Counted from the first letter of the stretch, positions 22,321-34,160 are shown. The stretch is 64,000 nt of DNA from Branchipolynoe longqiensis (GCA_030323885.1 CM059199.1:38882590-38946589); one strand, 5' to 3'. Notes: generated by a model from the sequence alone, not told the origin. Made by a program: numbers and translations.

Positions 22321-23710
22321 ATGACAAACCTGCCACCCTGCCATCATGCCAACCTGTCAGCAGGTCAACATGCCACCCTGCCACCCTGCCACCATGCCAC
22401 CCTGCTGCCCTGCTCCCGTGCCACCCTACCCCCCTGCCACCCTGACACCATGTCAACATGCCACCATGCAACCCTGCCACCCCGCCACCATGCCACCATG
22501 CCACCCTGCCACCATGCCACCCTGCCACCATGTCATCGCTACCACCCTGCCACCCTATCCTCACTCTCCACCCTGCCACTATGTCACCGTGCGACCCTGC
22601 AACCATGCCATCATGCCACCATGCTACCCTGCAATCGTTGCCACCCTGGCATCCTGCCACGCTGCCACCCTTCCCCGATGCCACCCTGCCACCCTGTCAC
22701 ACTGTCACCATGCAATCATGCCACTATGCCACCCTGTCACTGTGCCACATGGCCAACCTGCCACCCTGTCATCCTGCCACCCAGTTATCCTGCCATCCTG
22801 CCACCATGGCATCGCTGCATGGATACATCGCTACATCACTAAATTGCTACATCGCTGCATCACTACATCGCTACATCACTACATGCCTATTTTGCTATAT
22901 TGTTGTATTGCTATATTGCTATATTATAATGTTATATTGCTATTTTGCTATGTTGTTAGTTTGCTATATTACTTATATATACTATTTTGCCGTGTTGCTA
23001 TTCGGCTTTCCTGGGGTACTGCTATGCTAATATGCTGCTATGCTACTCTTCTGCTATGCTACTCTTATCATTTGCCGCTCTGCTGCTATGCTGCTATGCT
23101 GCTATGCTGCTATGCTGCTATGCTGCTATGCTGCTATGCTGCTATGCTACTATGCTGCTAGCCAGCTATATTGCTATGCTGCTATGCTGCTATTCTGCTA
23201 TGCTGTTATGCTGTTATGCTGCTATGTTGTTATGTTGTTATGCTGCTATGATGCTATGGTGCTATGGTGATATGTTACTATGTTGTTATGCTGCTATGCT
23301 GCTATGCTGTTATGCTGCTATGCTGATATGCTGCTATGTTGGCATGCTGCTATGCTGCTATGCTGTTATGCTGGTATGCTGCTATGCTGCTATGATGCGA
23401 TGCTGCTATGCTGCTATGCTGCTATGCTGATATTGCTCTATGTTGCTATGCTGCTATGATTCTATGCTGCTATGCTGCTATTGATCTATGTTGCCATAGG
23501 ACTATTCTGTTATGCTACTATTTGGTTGTTGTGCTATATTGTTATAATGCTATATTCTTATTATGTTATATTGTTTGAATGTCACACTGCTATATCGCTA
23601 TCGTGTTATATTGTCATTGTGATATACTGCTATATATATTGCTAAAGTGTTAAACTGTTATAGTGCTATAGGATTATAGTGTTATAGCGCTGTAGTGTTA
23701 TAGTGCTATG
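22321..23710. repeat. 8-bp-periodic tandem continuum
   Basis: Roughly 1.4 kb of 8-bp units whose sequence changes along the array: CCACCCTG/CCACCATG (22321-22810), CATCGCTA/CATCACTA (22810-22890), TGCTATAT-like (22890-23010), CTGCTATG (23030-23500), then GTTATAGT-like (23600-23710). Repeat-derived Cys/Tyr- or Pro/His-rich frames are not genes. Confidence 0.9.
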
Positions 23711-23907
23711 TAGCTGCTTTAACCTGGCCGTCTATGCATGCCACCCCCTACCTGGTGAGCCGGTCGCATGACTAGCCATACCACACTAGAACTGCCAGAC
23801 TTGTTTGACCCTTGTCACTAGGGCTGGCACGCCTTTGCGAATACAACTAACTCCTCAAAGCAGTCGTCTTATGAACCACATACATTGGGGCCTTCACAAC
23901 ATATTGA

Positions 23908-24100
23908 TTGATTGATTGGTGGTTGCTTTACGCCGTGTCGGCAGCATAGGCCATATTCACGGTGAGAAATGTTTGTATTTTGTTCAAACCATCGCTTTTA
24001 CATGTAAAAGCAGACAATCAATTGTGTGCCAATAGACACTCATTAAATTAGAAAGCTCACAATCATATATTTGTGGTCAAGGGAAACAAATTCCAATAGA
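23908..24100 (-). mobile_element. Unclassified retroelement end with (CAAT)n tail, copy 2
   Basis: Near-identical over ~190 bp to 7579-7773, with the ATTGATTGATTG tail at its left end. It directly adjoins the 3' end of a Jockey-like LINE. Confidence 0.65.
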
Positions 24101-24109
24101 AAAAGAAAA

Positions 24110-24718
24110 GTTTTATTAATAATTGATAGAATATATTTAGTAAACTATAGGAGGTGGTACAGTCCAGCTGCCCTCAAAAAGGCTAAAATGTTTTCCTGTT
24201 TTACCTTAGTAAAAAGGTCATGCATACTGTCTACAGTGTAGAACCATTGGCGCAGGGCCAAAAAATCAACGCAACTTAGTCAAATGTGTTTGAGTGTCAG
24301 CGGGGACTGACACCCAATACATTCAGGGGGAGGTTCCCCCTTGAGCAGAAAAGCATGTGTAAGCCACGAGTGGCCAATACGGCAGCGGCTAAGGACCACT
24401 TGGTCCCGCCAACCTCCCGCATGAGTCTGTGGTGGCTATCCCACAGATGGTTCAATTTCTTTAAGTTTATTAATGTTTTCATCCCACTCATGTTGCCATT
24501 TGGATTTTATGTGGGTGGCTATTAGTGGTTCCAGATCAGAGTGAGGGATCAGACATGGTTCAAGATCACAGTTCAGGGCCTTCTTCGCAGCCCGATCAGC
24601 TTGTTTGTTTCCTTGTATGCCGGCATGGCCAGGCACCCAGCACAGGTGGATGTCATACCCATCTGTTGTCAGTTGGTTCATTTTATAAATGACCGTTGCT
24701 AGAATAGGGTTCACAACA
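24110..24718 (-). pseudogene. Jockey-like LINE, RNase H and C-terminal end
   Basis: On the minus strand 24714-24436 encodes an RNase H C-terminal part with 'CWVPGHAGIQGNKQAD', followed after a frameshift by the C-terminal segment encoded at 24425-24290 (a 'CIGCQSPLTLKHI'-like stretch). It matches the plus-strand LINE at 58690-59215. 5'-truncated near 24718; the 3' UTR includes AATAAA-like sequence near 24115. RNase H of this family degrades the RNA of the RNA-DNA hybrid. Inactive. Confidence 0.75.
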
Positions 24719-24756
24719 GAGACCCCCCTCCCTCACTGGGGATGCATAGCGCATGC

Positions 24757-25085
24757 CGGTATGTTGGGGTTGTGAGTCCTGGTAACATCTCAGTATATAT
24801 CAGGAAAGGTACCGACTTGTGACAGCATGCACTAAATAATAGTGCTGCATCAGGTGGAGACCGTGTCACCGGCAGCATAAACCCAGTCAGAAAAATATGT
24901 TGCCGAGTCAGGCAGGATGTTATTGTTAGCACCATGACTTGTTATCCCACTCAGGCACGTTATCCTGATATCAAGGAAACCAGCTCTTGCCCTATGGTAT
25001 TAATGTTGAGGGTCATGCTAGGTGGTGACAAGTATCAATATTGCAAGTCATTTCTTTGACACAACCAAGGTTTGAACCTATTGAA
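24757..25085 (-). mobile_element. SINE-A with internal insertion, head truncated
   Basis: Tail and body match, but ~80 bases at about 24848-24928 have no counterpart in other copies, so a small insertion is likely. Confidence 0.65.
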
Positions 25086-25135
25086 ATAAACAGAAATGTC
25101 CACTGTGACAACTCAGTACCAGTTATAATATGGAA

Positions 25136-25461
25136 AGCTTGTTTTATTTAATGACACCTCTAGAGCACATTGAGTTTTATCATGGGCTATTTGACACAAA
25201 CTATATGGTCATTCTGACATATTTCTTTGGAGGAAACCTGCTGCCACTACCTAGGCTACTCTTTCCGATAAGCAGCAAGTGGTCTTTTATACGCACTCTC
25301 CCACAGACAGGACAGCACACACTTTGATAAACCAGTTGTGGACCACTGGTTGGAACGGAAAATAGCCAAAACTGCAAATGAGTCCACTCAGCAGGATCGA
25401 TTGGATGACCCACACCTTAACAAGTGGACACTCTACCGCTTGATCTACATCCCGCTCCCAG
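25136..25461 (-). mobile_element. SINE-B, near complete
   Basis: On the minus strand a tRNA-like head ('gtagatcaagcggtagag', then a B-box-like 'caatcgatcc') is followed by the conserved body, with 'ctgtctgtgggagag' and 'tgcttatcgg' stretches, ending 'aataaaacaagc'. It resembles a tRNA-related SINE known to me from many mollusc genomes (family knowledge, not searched). Confidence 0.75.
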
Positions 25462-25714
25462 TAGTAATATGAAACCGGATGTTGCTAGAATGAAACTGCT
25501 TCAATCCACAAGATGCTTCCTGTTTGTTTCTGCCATGGTCAGAATAGAACCAATCTTTCCCTGTCCAGCTGGATAGCAGCTAACCTCCATAGGGTGGGGG
25601 CCACTAGCAACTATAGGTGCTGTTCCTGCTAGTCTGTTTCACCCATTGATAAGTCTCACTGCCATCATCACCATGTGGTAGTGGGATCCAATGTGAACTA
25701 CTACAATACAATAG
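25462..25714. other. Unassigned
   Basis: Nothing recognised. Confidence 0.35.
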
Positions 25715-25895
25715 TAGACCAGATGGGATTGCTGAATGAGTTGATCGTCCGTCTCCCGTTTTGGTAGATCGTGGGATCCGAACCCACCGGTTCGAACCCT
25801 GGTCGAGTCAAACGGATGACTTATACATAGTCTCTTGCCACTTCCTAGCCAGGGGTTAGGCATTATGAGGATATGGCAAGGACTGGCAAATTCCT
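25715..25895 (+). mobile_element. SINE-A, head type 1, tail truncated
   Basis: Clear head ('gttttggtagatcgtgggat', B box 'ggttcgaaccc') and first half of the body. Confidence 0.75.
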
Positions 25896-25919
25896 GAGCT
25901 AAACACTTCCAAAAAAGGA

Positions 25920-26080
25920 AACCCCCACTAAGCTGCAGTGCAAAGGGGCATGGGATATGTCACGGCCCACCAGCGGGACACCCAATGGAAGGTAACCATG
26001 ACAAAAGTAGCCAGATAACACACCACCCAGCTACGTACAAGCCTATGATATGTAAATAGGAGCAGGTTAGTCTAGTAATA
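25920..26080 (-). repeat. Repeat F upstream part
   Basis: Reverse complement aligns with 49990-50100 ('cctatttacatatcatagg' followed by 'ttgtacgtagctg'). The hairpin part is missing in this copy. Confidence 0.5.
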
Positions 26081-26559
26081 AGAGTAAAACAAAATAAAAT
26101 ACATATCACTGACTTGTGACATAGCCAACCAACAACCAACCATACAATAGCTAGAAAATGGCATGTACCTACCTACATGTGTGTCCATGAGGCGCCAACT
26201 CTGAAGGGAATGCATCGGGTCAGTTATAATTGAGCAATATAAAACGTCATCAAGGACTCACTACTAACATTTATAGCTCATCTAGTCCCAGGTGGACCAG
26301 TGATTTGTATGCAATCCAGTTCCTATTTCAGCAATGTGCACCTAACACCCACCACCGACGGAGCGTGATTTGTTCCCGGCAGGGCTAATCATGCCACTTC
26401 AATACTATCTCTCCACGGGCCATGCACAAGGGGAGGGGGGGGGGACTATGCTAAACCTCGGAACAGACCGAGATTGAGATTAGATCCAAGGAAACTGCGG
26501 GTGGCTTGGTGGTAAATGAGTCAACATTGCAATTATTAATGTTTAATAATCCAATGTTT
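26081..26559. other. Unassigned
   Basis: G run near 26434; nothing else recognised. Confidence 0.35.
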
Positions 26560-26940
26560 TTTGTAGGTCTTTACCATGTATGCTAAACTGGAAGGACAAA
26601 GTGACAAATAAGGAAATACTCGAATGGACAGGGATGCCCTCTATGGAAGATCTTTTGATCAAAAGGAATCTCCTCATGGACACCTCATGAGGATGTCATC
26701 AGACAGGCTACCAAAGCAGATCCTCTATTCTGAAATGTCTTCTTGTTACAGAAAGAGAGAGTGCCTTCGTCTCCGGTTCAAGGATACCATCAAGAGAAAC
26801 CTGAAGCTGAGAGACATTAAGACCGACTCATGGACATAACTTTCACAGCAGAGAGCTAAATGGAGAGCAGCAGTCAAGTAATGAAAGCAGTCTTTGTCGC
26901 ATCGTGACCGACAGCACGATGATGATGACCATGTATGCAT
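26560..26940 (+). pseudogene. LINE ORF2 C-terminal end
   Basis: Encodes in broken frames 'NWKDKVTNKEILEWTGMPSM', then 'LRLRFKDTIKRNLKLRDI' and 'SQQRAKWRAAVK' before two stops, as in the C-terminus downstream of the reverse transcriptase in endonuclease-bearing LINEs. The 3' end has a GATGATGATGA tail. 5'-truncated, with at least one frameshift. Same family as 1650-1770. Confidence 0.75.
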
Positions 26941-27144
26941 ATCTGTATATATATAAACATATATATATAGTTATCTAATATATATTATATGAATATATTT
27001 GTTTGAGATTGTTGCCATATAAATATATGTGCATGTACACATATATGTATACACTTATATAGAGAGAGATAGTTACCTAGGATATATCTATATATGAAGA
27101 GTTCAGGCGCAAAAACCTGTAAATGCCATTCCAAGAAATAAATG

Positions 27145-27175
<31 letters not shown>

Positions 27176-27180
27176 TGTAG
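26941..27180. repeat. TA-rich low complexity
   Basis: Long TATA/TATG runs with 'gaagagttcaggcgcaaaaa' near 27095, a segment also seen at 12035. Confidence 0.7.
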
Positions 27181-27431
27181 CTACCTATCTTCGGTTGGTA
27201 GCTATTATCTATCTTTGTTTTTGTTTAATGTGAAATATATCATATTATAAAGTGAATGGAAATAGTGGAATAGGTGAATACCGGTTAAGTTAATTTGATG
27301 TGCACCCTGACATTCTGGTTATTAAATGGTTCTGCATTGATTAATTCGATTATATTACCTTACTTTTCGTGCTAGGCAGTGCCACATGCTTAATGCTTCT
27401 ATCAATACCTAGTTTGGCTATCTAAGATCAA
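27181..27431. other. Unassigned
   Basis: Nothing recognised. Confidence 0.35.
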
Positions 27432-27718
27432 ATCTGTGGATGATCCGATCGATCCTGCTCAGTGGACACATTTGCAGTTTGGGCTATTTTCCATTCCAAA
27501 GAGCTGGTTCATTAAAGGCTATGGTATGTGCTGTCCTGTCTGTGGGAAAGTGCATATAAAAGACCCTTTGCTGCTTATCGGAAAAGAGTAGCCAATTTGG
27601 CGACAGTGGGTTTCTTCCAAAGAAATATGTCAGAATAACCATATGTTTGACATCCAATAGCCGATGATAAAAATCAATGTGCTCTTGAGGCTTCGTTAAA
27701 TATAACAAACTTTCCTAA
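27432..27718 (+). mobile_element. SINE-B, 5' head partial
   Basis: Body matches 25136-25461 in reverse, from 'gatcgatcctgctcagtgg' to the 3' end. Confidence 0.75.
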
Positions 27719-28518
27719 GATAATATCTAGATGAGTCCTTCGGTTTCAAAAGTGTGATGTTTTCATCGGACGAGGCAGCTTTAGCCCCCTTCCACCAGCA
27801 GGAGATGTTGAAGCTAGTGTATCCATGACGAGGCTGACAATTGCTAGCTGCCTTACACCCCCAACACTCCAAAGTAGTTTTCAAAAGGTCTGACCCCCTT
27901 CTAAAACTGGGTAGAACATGACCACCGACAATTTTGAACATGCTCAAAGTTCTAGAGCACCATTCTGTACTTGCCCGTCCATGCACTCCATAGAAAGTTA
28001 GTAAATTGTTGCTACTACGTTCACTACGTTCGCACACAGGTTGAGCGCGTTCAGCAACATTTTCAAGAATGTAGCACAAACTACTTTGGCGTGATGGGGA
28101 GTATTAGCTATGAAGTGACACATGAGCTGTTTGCGCGAGGTGCATTGTGGTAGGTGTGACCAATTTACAGCATGGAATACAAAAGAAGGGGAATTGTGGC
28201 GTGAAAAGAAAAAAAAAAAGGAATAAAACAAAAAGAGGCGAAAAATGACTGGGCAACTTTTAGTGAGATGGCATACTGAGAAACACGTGTTCTGATTGGC
28301 TGGAAACAGGGCATCGTGGGGGGTGGGCGGGAGGGAGGAGGGGATTTCTTCTGGTCATCGGGGGCTGAGTTGGGTGAAAACAGCACTAAGTGATTGTGGG
28401 GGGGATTCTGGTGTTTCTCGGTGTTTCCATTGCAACAGATATGTGTGACACTACCTGGTAAAACGCGTCCTACACTGGAGAGCTGGGGAGAATAGTGAGC
28501 TATCTGTATTAGACAATT
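27719..28518. other. Unassigned, apparently single-copy here
   Basis: About 800 bp without a match elsewhere in the window and without a convincing open frame. The 127-codon minus-strand frame 27696-28079 has no recognised domain and starts inside SINE-B. A candidate place to look for an exon or regulatory DNA with transcript data. Confidence 0.35.
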
Positions 28519-28775
28519 TTAATATTTATTTTTGCTCACAGGGGGTTTGAAACAGTGGTCCACAACTGTTATTCAAAGGTTGTTGTACGTGATGTCCTGT
28601 CTGTGAGAAAGGGCATATATAAGACCCCTTGCTGCTTATTGGAAAGAGTAGTCTTACTGAGCGCAGTGGGTTTCCTCCAAAATAATATGTCAGAAGGACC
28701 ATATGTTTGACGTCCAATAGCCACTAATCAATGCTCTCTTGAGGCATTGTTCAATAAAACAAGCTTTACTTTACT
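28519..28775 (+). mobile_element. SINE-B, head missing
   Basis: Body from 'ttgaaacagtggtccacaac' to 'caataaaacaagc'. Confidence 0.7.
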
Positions 28776-29127
28776 TTTTTCAGCGGGTTTGACATGGTGG
28801 CAATATCTAAGCGAATAGGGTTTCAGCAATCAGCACAGTCGGCCTATCATCGCCCAAGCAAGGGTCTGACCACCACATTGATCACTGCTATAGATCAGGG
28901 CCAATATTATTATGTAGTATAATTTGCTATGCAAATATTACTTAAGATGGAGCCTAAACATTGTCAAGCTGTCGCATATGGCTACTGCTACGGTAAGTCA
29001 TGTATATATGATGGGTTCAGGCGTCCAAAAAAGGGCAAATCCATTTCAGTTGATTTTTGTTTAAATATAGAAGTTATTGTTGTACTTTCCAGTTAAAGTT
29101 GATCAATTTCATATTCAGTAAGGCATT
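28776..29127. other. Unassigned
   Basis: Nothing recognised apart from a short 'gggttcaggcgtccaaaa' segment like those at 12.04 and 27.1 kb. Confidence 0.3.
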
Positions 29128-29318
29128 GTCGGTGAACTGTTTCACGTCCCGACTGGATGCATACTGGTCAAGCATTACGTATATCTTGGAGCCAGTGACA
29201 GTTTCTACAATCCACCAGATCTGAAGAACTGTCTCAACTGATCAATTTATATTAATTAAGAGCAGCTAACAGGTCCAATGCCTAGTATAGCTGTATCCTA
29301 TTGATTTATTGATATAGG
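29128..29318 (+). mobile_element. CR1-like LINE 3' end
   Basis: Matches the minus-strand fragment at 12250-12612 ('gtcccgactggatgcatact' onward), including the end near 'tgtatcctattgat'. Mostly the C-terminal codons and 3' UTR. Confidence 0.65.
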
Positions 29319-29344
29319 GTATGTTGGCACTTCTGCGGGAAAGA

Positions 29345-29700
29345 GATCAGATGGGATGGCAGAATGAGTTGAACGTCCGTCTCCTGTTTTTGAAGATCGG
29401 GGGATCCGAACCCATGGGATCGTCGGTTCGGACCCTGGTCGACTCAAACCAATGACTTAAAAATGTATACTTATCCATTTCTAGCCAGGTGCTCAGCAGT
29501 ATTAGAATAGGGCAAGGACTGATTGGCTCAATGTAAGGATAATGTGACTGAGTGGGATATCAGATCATGGTGATGGTGGCCTGGTCTCCCAGTGGGGCAG
29601 ACCTACAAAGTTGCCATGAGTGCGCACTGTCACAAGGTGGTACCTGTCCTGATATGACCTTAGATGTTGCTAGGATATAAAACAACATTAAAGAAACAAA
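29345..29700 (+). mobile_element. SINE-A, head type 1, full length
   Basis: Complete head, body and tail ('tgttgctaggatataaaac'). Confidence 0.85.
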
Positions 29701-30340
29701 TCTCCGGGAGAGAAATGGATCTGATTATTGGACTGATGGCAGCTTCAGCTCAAAGGTGGTAGTCATGGTTTCATGTTGGCCCTGATGACGCTTGTAAATT
29801 CTTTCAACTACGCATAGAAACTGCATTAGTCTGATGGACAATAAGGCTAACAACGCCAGTTCTATATATATACTTTACTATTCAGGTGTGTGTTCCCAAG
29901 GGTGCTGTTACGCTACCTCTCTACCAACAGGACGAGCATAAGGGTTCAGACACAAAAACCGACAAATATATTTAAGCTGTTTTCTGTACAAATACAATTT
30001 AGTATTGTTCTGACCACAATCCCTCAGTCACACTACAGCTTGCGACCACTGTCGACCACTTTGCAACCACTTTGCGACCCAAAAACTGGAAACTTCCATG
30101 TGACCAAAGTAAAAATAAGGCGGGAGAAACAATGTTCAGTGATCGGTCAGTGATCATTCAGTTGAATTTTGATTGCATGGAGGTTACAGGTGCTGCACCA
30201 ACAACCTGCTTGGGACAAAAATGGTAGCATGCAGATCACCAAACATTTTCAGCACTTGCGACCGGTCAGTTTGTAAAATTCCCTGATTAAGTATATATTG
30301 AATATTGAGATGGCTAAATAAGAAACAGTACTCCATTTAT
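29701..30340. other. Unassigned; MITE-M2-like arm at 30018-30080
   Basis: 30018-30080 ('cagtcacactacagcttgcg' and on) is related to the arms of 14812-14984. No second arm was recognised with confidence. Confidence 0.35.
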
Positions 30341-30715
30341 AATGCAGACACAGGGGGAGGGAAGCAATGCCCCTTTAAGCACAATCCCTCCCCCTTATCT
30401 CGCCCAGCCACACGGTCACCACGTGTTATGTAAGCCCATGATAACCAGGTGGTGGCCAAAGCTGGGTGGGAGGGGGGTGAGTCCTTAACTAGACAATGGT
30501 GAACTATGTTATGGAGTGATCATGCGGGCTAGGAGTGACTGGTGTGCATGAGTGTAAGAGCCAATAAGAATGTATATAACATCGACTGTTGCATGTATCA
30601 GAAAACATATATATACTGAATAAAACTAAGAAATCATGTATTATCTACCTACACTTCTGCTGGTGCTGAACTCGGATAGTTTCTTGTGTCATGTGTCATA
30701 TCTACTATGGGGTAA
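30341..30715 (+). mobile_element. Possible solo LTR
   Basis: Contains 'aatgtatataacatcg' (TATA-like) and 'ctgaataaaactaag' (AATAAA) ~60 bp apart, an LTR-like arrangement. A short stretch with 'aggtggtggccaaag' resembles LTR-D. Ends are not defined. Confidence 0.25.
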
Positions 30716-31283
30716 GTTCTAGCATGTAATTTATCTAGTACAGATATGAAAAGGGGAACTTTGAATCGTAGACCTTATGCAGGATATTACGCTTTATGCA
30801 GGATATTAGGGCAGTCTAGCCTTGTTGAGCAGTACAGTGAATAACATGAGTGAACATAAGGAACATAACCACAGCCCTCGCGCACCACCTAACTGGATCG
30901 ACCATCAATAGCTTTCTAACGCCCGCACATATGACATGCGGGGACCCGCAAATACGGGTTTTCATAAGTTGCCCGTCCAGGGAACGGTAAATGACTGCAG
31001 TTTGGAGGGACCTATCTTAAAGGTATCACTTTGACAATATGTGAAACAAAACCTTGCAGAATCGGTCTACTAAAATGACTTACTTGTATTTCGTACAAAT
31101 GCGAATAAATATTCAACGAGTGAACCTGTGTTATCTAAATTGGATATATGTAGAATCATAAAAAATTCACGTGAAAGTTTTGTATTACACAATTTGATAC
31201 TCTGGCAAGACAGCAGCTTCAATGTCATATTTGACACACATTATCTGATAAGAGCTTTCACTAGCGGACATTTGAAAGGTAAG
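30716..31283. other. Unassigned
   Basis: Nothing recognised. Confidence 0.35.
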
Positions 31284-31540
31284 CTGGTGTTCTCTGTGGC
31301 AGAATGGTTAGAGTGGCTGACGTTTTTCTAGGTCAGACTCCTAATCTGAAGGTTGGTGGTTTGATTCCCCATGCCCGCACCTCAGGCAGTTTGGATTTCC
31401 ACCGCTGTGTATAACTTGCAGCATCAATAAAGGCCAGTTGCTCTCATACAAGGTCTATGTGGTATGGGAGGTTAAAAATCCCTTGGGTCGGTAAAAGTGT
31501 AGGCTCAGGCGTTCTATCGACAAACTGTATTCAGACTTAT
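31284..31540 (+). mobile_element. SINE-C, copy 1
   Basis: tRNA-like head with A-box-like 'ggcagaatggttagagtgg' and B-box-like 'ggtttgattcccc', then a body shared with 40399-40640 ('tggatttccacc', 'gtgtataactt', 'cccttgggtcggtaaa'). Confidence 0.75.
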
Positions 31541-32089
31541 CCATAATAGGAAGTATAAATCTTCAAGAAAAAAAAAAGAAAAAAAGGAAATGTTGGAGGC
31601 TACAACTGGAATGCCTAATGGAGGTTTCGCCGCAGGGAATGTGAATAATCACAGTTCCACAGTACTTTTATAACAGGTGATTTAGGTTCTGATCTCCACC
31701 AGATATTTTGTCAATGACTTTTCAATGGTTGTTAACCAAACAAGTGTATGGAGAGTTTCAGTGCCCTTGTTCAGTTACAATAACTGAAGTACTCACAGTT
31801 GCGCGTCCTGATATGATCTTAGATGTTGCCAGGATGTAGAACTCCAACAACGTTGTTGATAACTGATACGCTGATAACTATTTCTATCATTTTATTAATT
31901 ATTTTCAATTCTTTGCAATGACCACTTTGCTCTAACAATTTGATGAATGTCATAAATTGTCTACCTTTATAATCTATTTTTCTCTAACCTATATATATAG
32001 CAAGTCATACATTTTTCGCTTTAACTTGCTCCTAATATTGTCATCTGTATTTCAACAACCATTATGATATATGGATTGCTTGTGTAGAC
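31541..32089. other. Unassigned
   Basis: A-rich stretch at 31565-31590. A 50-bp SINE-A tail-like segment at 31805-31855. Otherwise nothing recognised. Confidence 0.35.
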
Positions 32090-32574
32090 ATGTACATGTA
32101 CATACAAATAAATGATGTACAACAGTCCCCACAGGACCTCCCCCAGTGGCAAGTGGAAGTATATGAGTGGGCCACAGACCAGCATATACGCATATACCCC
32201 ATGGTTGACTGGAGGTTCCTCTATTGTTTGGGATGTATGGATACTATCATGGGCACTATCATAGTACTATCATGGGCAGTTCTCTCCTGTAGCCATGTGT
32301 TGTAACTACAGAATTATTTCCTAATAGTCACTGTTAATTTACTTAACCCAGTCCCAACTAAATGGCCTTGGAATATTCAGGAAATTAGATATATTTGTTG
32401 CTTTCTAATATGAAAACAATGTGAAAACATTTCAAAACTCAGTGTTCCACAACCATATTTGTGAACCTGCACATTAATCCTATATGAAATTTGACCTTCG
32501 AAATTGAACCGGGAGTCGAATTAGGTACTTTAACCACCATAGCTCAAACGAGGTAAGCTCTCCAACCTGTTTAT
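32090..32574 (+). mobile_element. Solo terminal repeat of element A family
   Basis: Aligns along its length with the right terminal repeat of element A (~56712-57156), ending in the same 'gaggtaagctctccaacctg'. No partner arm nearby. Shows that the terminal repeat is dispersed. Confidence 0.75.
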
Positions 32575-33032
32575 TTGAACTACAAATAGAGACAAACCAA
32601 ATGTTAACAGCTCACATGCACTGTTTCTATTCAACGCTGAAGTTCCAGCTTAATGTCTGAAGTTTTGAGAAATGTAGGCTATTTATAGACCACATTGTAA
32701 AGTAATGTCGGCAAGCCCTGGAGCGCATGGCGAGACGGTGTGAGGTGGGTGGTTGGGGGTGAAGGGGTGGGGGAGATTGGCAGCAGCAGTAAATGGTGCG
32801 TTATGTTATTGGTAGCAGGCGTGACAGCTTTGGCCGTCAATCACAACCATCCCCCTCACAGGAGAACGCGCGGGGGCGGCCACCTAACAAGTCACCGTCA
32901 TGAAGGGCCAAAACCACATTCCATACACACACTCAGTCACACGCAGACATGCGAGGTAGGTCATAACATAGTATTAACTCTTGCGTCCAATTGGTTCAAA
33001 ATTTATGGGCGGGGGGATTTGTCCCTTTGTGT
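32575..33032. other. Unassigned
   Basis: Nothing recognised; one long frame continuing into the next SINE is spurious. Confidence 0.35.
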
Positions 33033-33335
33033 GTGTTTGTTGTTGTTTTCTGTCCTAGAAACATCTAATGTCATATCAGGATAGGTACCGGCTTGTGACA
33101 GTGCGCACTCATGGCAATTTTAATGTGCTGCCACACTGGGTGATCAGGCCGCCGGCACCATGGTCCGATTGCCCACACAGTCCTGAGACTGTGTGAATCT
33201 ATCGTATTAATAATGTTCAGTGACAGGCTAGGTAGCAACGAGTATCAATTTTATAAGTCATAGGTTGGAGATTCGAACTCCCAACCTTGGCACCGGAGCG
33301 CTGAGGTCTACGGATTCGACCACCGCGTGCTGTGG
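33033..33335 (-). mobile_element. SINE-A, head type 2
   Basis: Full length; the head region ends 'cgaccaccgcgtgctgtgg' (plus-strand reading). Confidence 0.75.
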
Positions 33336-33339
33336 TTCT

Positions 33340-33558
33340 AACGTGAGCAGCATTATGATAGGACAAGGGAAGTTTGTCTCATTGTCAGAATAATGTGACT
33401 GAGCGGGATATCAGGTCATGATGCTGGCGACCTGCCCAACTGGGAAACCAGCCCGCCAGCACCATACACTCACGAAGAGTGCAGACTGGTACAAGTCAGT
33501 ACCCGTCCTGACATGACCTTAAATATTGCCAGGACCTAAAACTCCAACAACCAATCAA
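33340..33558 (+). mobile_element. SINE-A, 5'-truncated
   Basis: Body and tail in the opposite orientation to the adjacent copy, so the two form an inverted pair. Another 65-bp tail fragment follows at 33626-33690. Confidence 0.7.
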
Positions 33559-33719
33559 ACGACATAAATTATTTAGTTGAATGGCAACTCAATTTGCCAC
33601 CCCTCCTCTTTCAAGTTTCATTGGACCCGTCCTGATATCACTTTATACGTTGCCAGGACGTACAACCCCAACAACCACCCAAGCAATTCGTAAAATATTC
33701 CAGCATAGCAGAAGTAGAT

Positions 33720-34160
33720 AAGGGATACAGAAAAAAGATAGTCACACTTGTCGAATGTCATTGTACGTGGGGCGTGCTTCGCGATTTACTCGGCGGCTAT
33801 TTAGTATGACGCGCCGTGCCCGGCGTGCAGCACGCTACAGGTCACGGTTATGGTATCCATATCTCGCTCTTGCCAGGCGGTATCCTATCACTGATAACGT
33901 ATAGCTCTCTGCTGCGCATGCCTCCACCTTATTGGAAACGGCTGCCTACACATGGTCCGATGCTCGGTGCGCAGGTATGCAAATGCAGGTGGAGCACTAT
34001 TGCCTCGGGCTGACATTGCCAATCATGCAACGCGACGCCCCCCTGGTGGTGGAGTGCTGACGTCAGCAACCTGAGTGTCGTCGCCCTATGGTTTCCACTG
34101 AGAGCCGCGGGAATCCATTAAGCACCCTGGTACATTGCCCATAGCGGGTTATTGCACGCC
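33720..34160. promoter_or_regulatory. GC-rich single-copy stretch with Maf-type palindrome
   Basis: Unusually GC- and CpG-rich for the area and not matched elsewhere in the window. Contains a perfect TGCTGACGTCAGCA (34055-34068), the 14-bp Maf recognition element with a CRE core, and an octamer ATGCAAAT (33977-33984). No adjacent gene is recognised, so a regulatory role is inference only. Confidence 0.25.

Noticed and set aside
22321..23500. CRISPR-like regular repeats
   Set aside because: Eight-bp head-to-tail units without unique spacers, in a eukaryotic setting.
27696..28079. 127-codon minus-strand frame as a possible gene
   Set aside because: It begins in SINE-B sequence, has no recognisable domain and no supporting signals.
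32740..33084. 114-codon plus-strand frame
   Set aside because: Its C-terminal part is SINE-A tail translated in the frame seen at several other SINE copies; no domain in the remainder.
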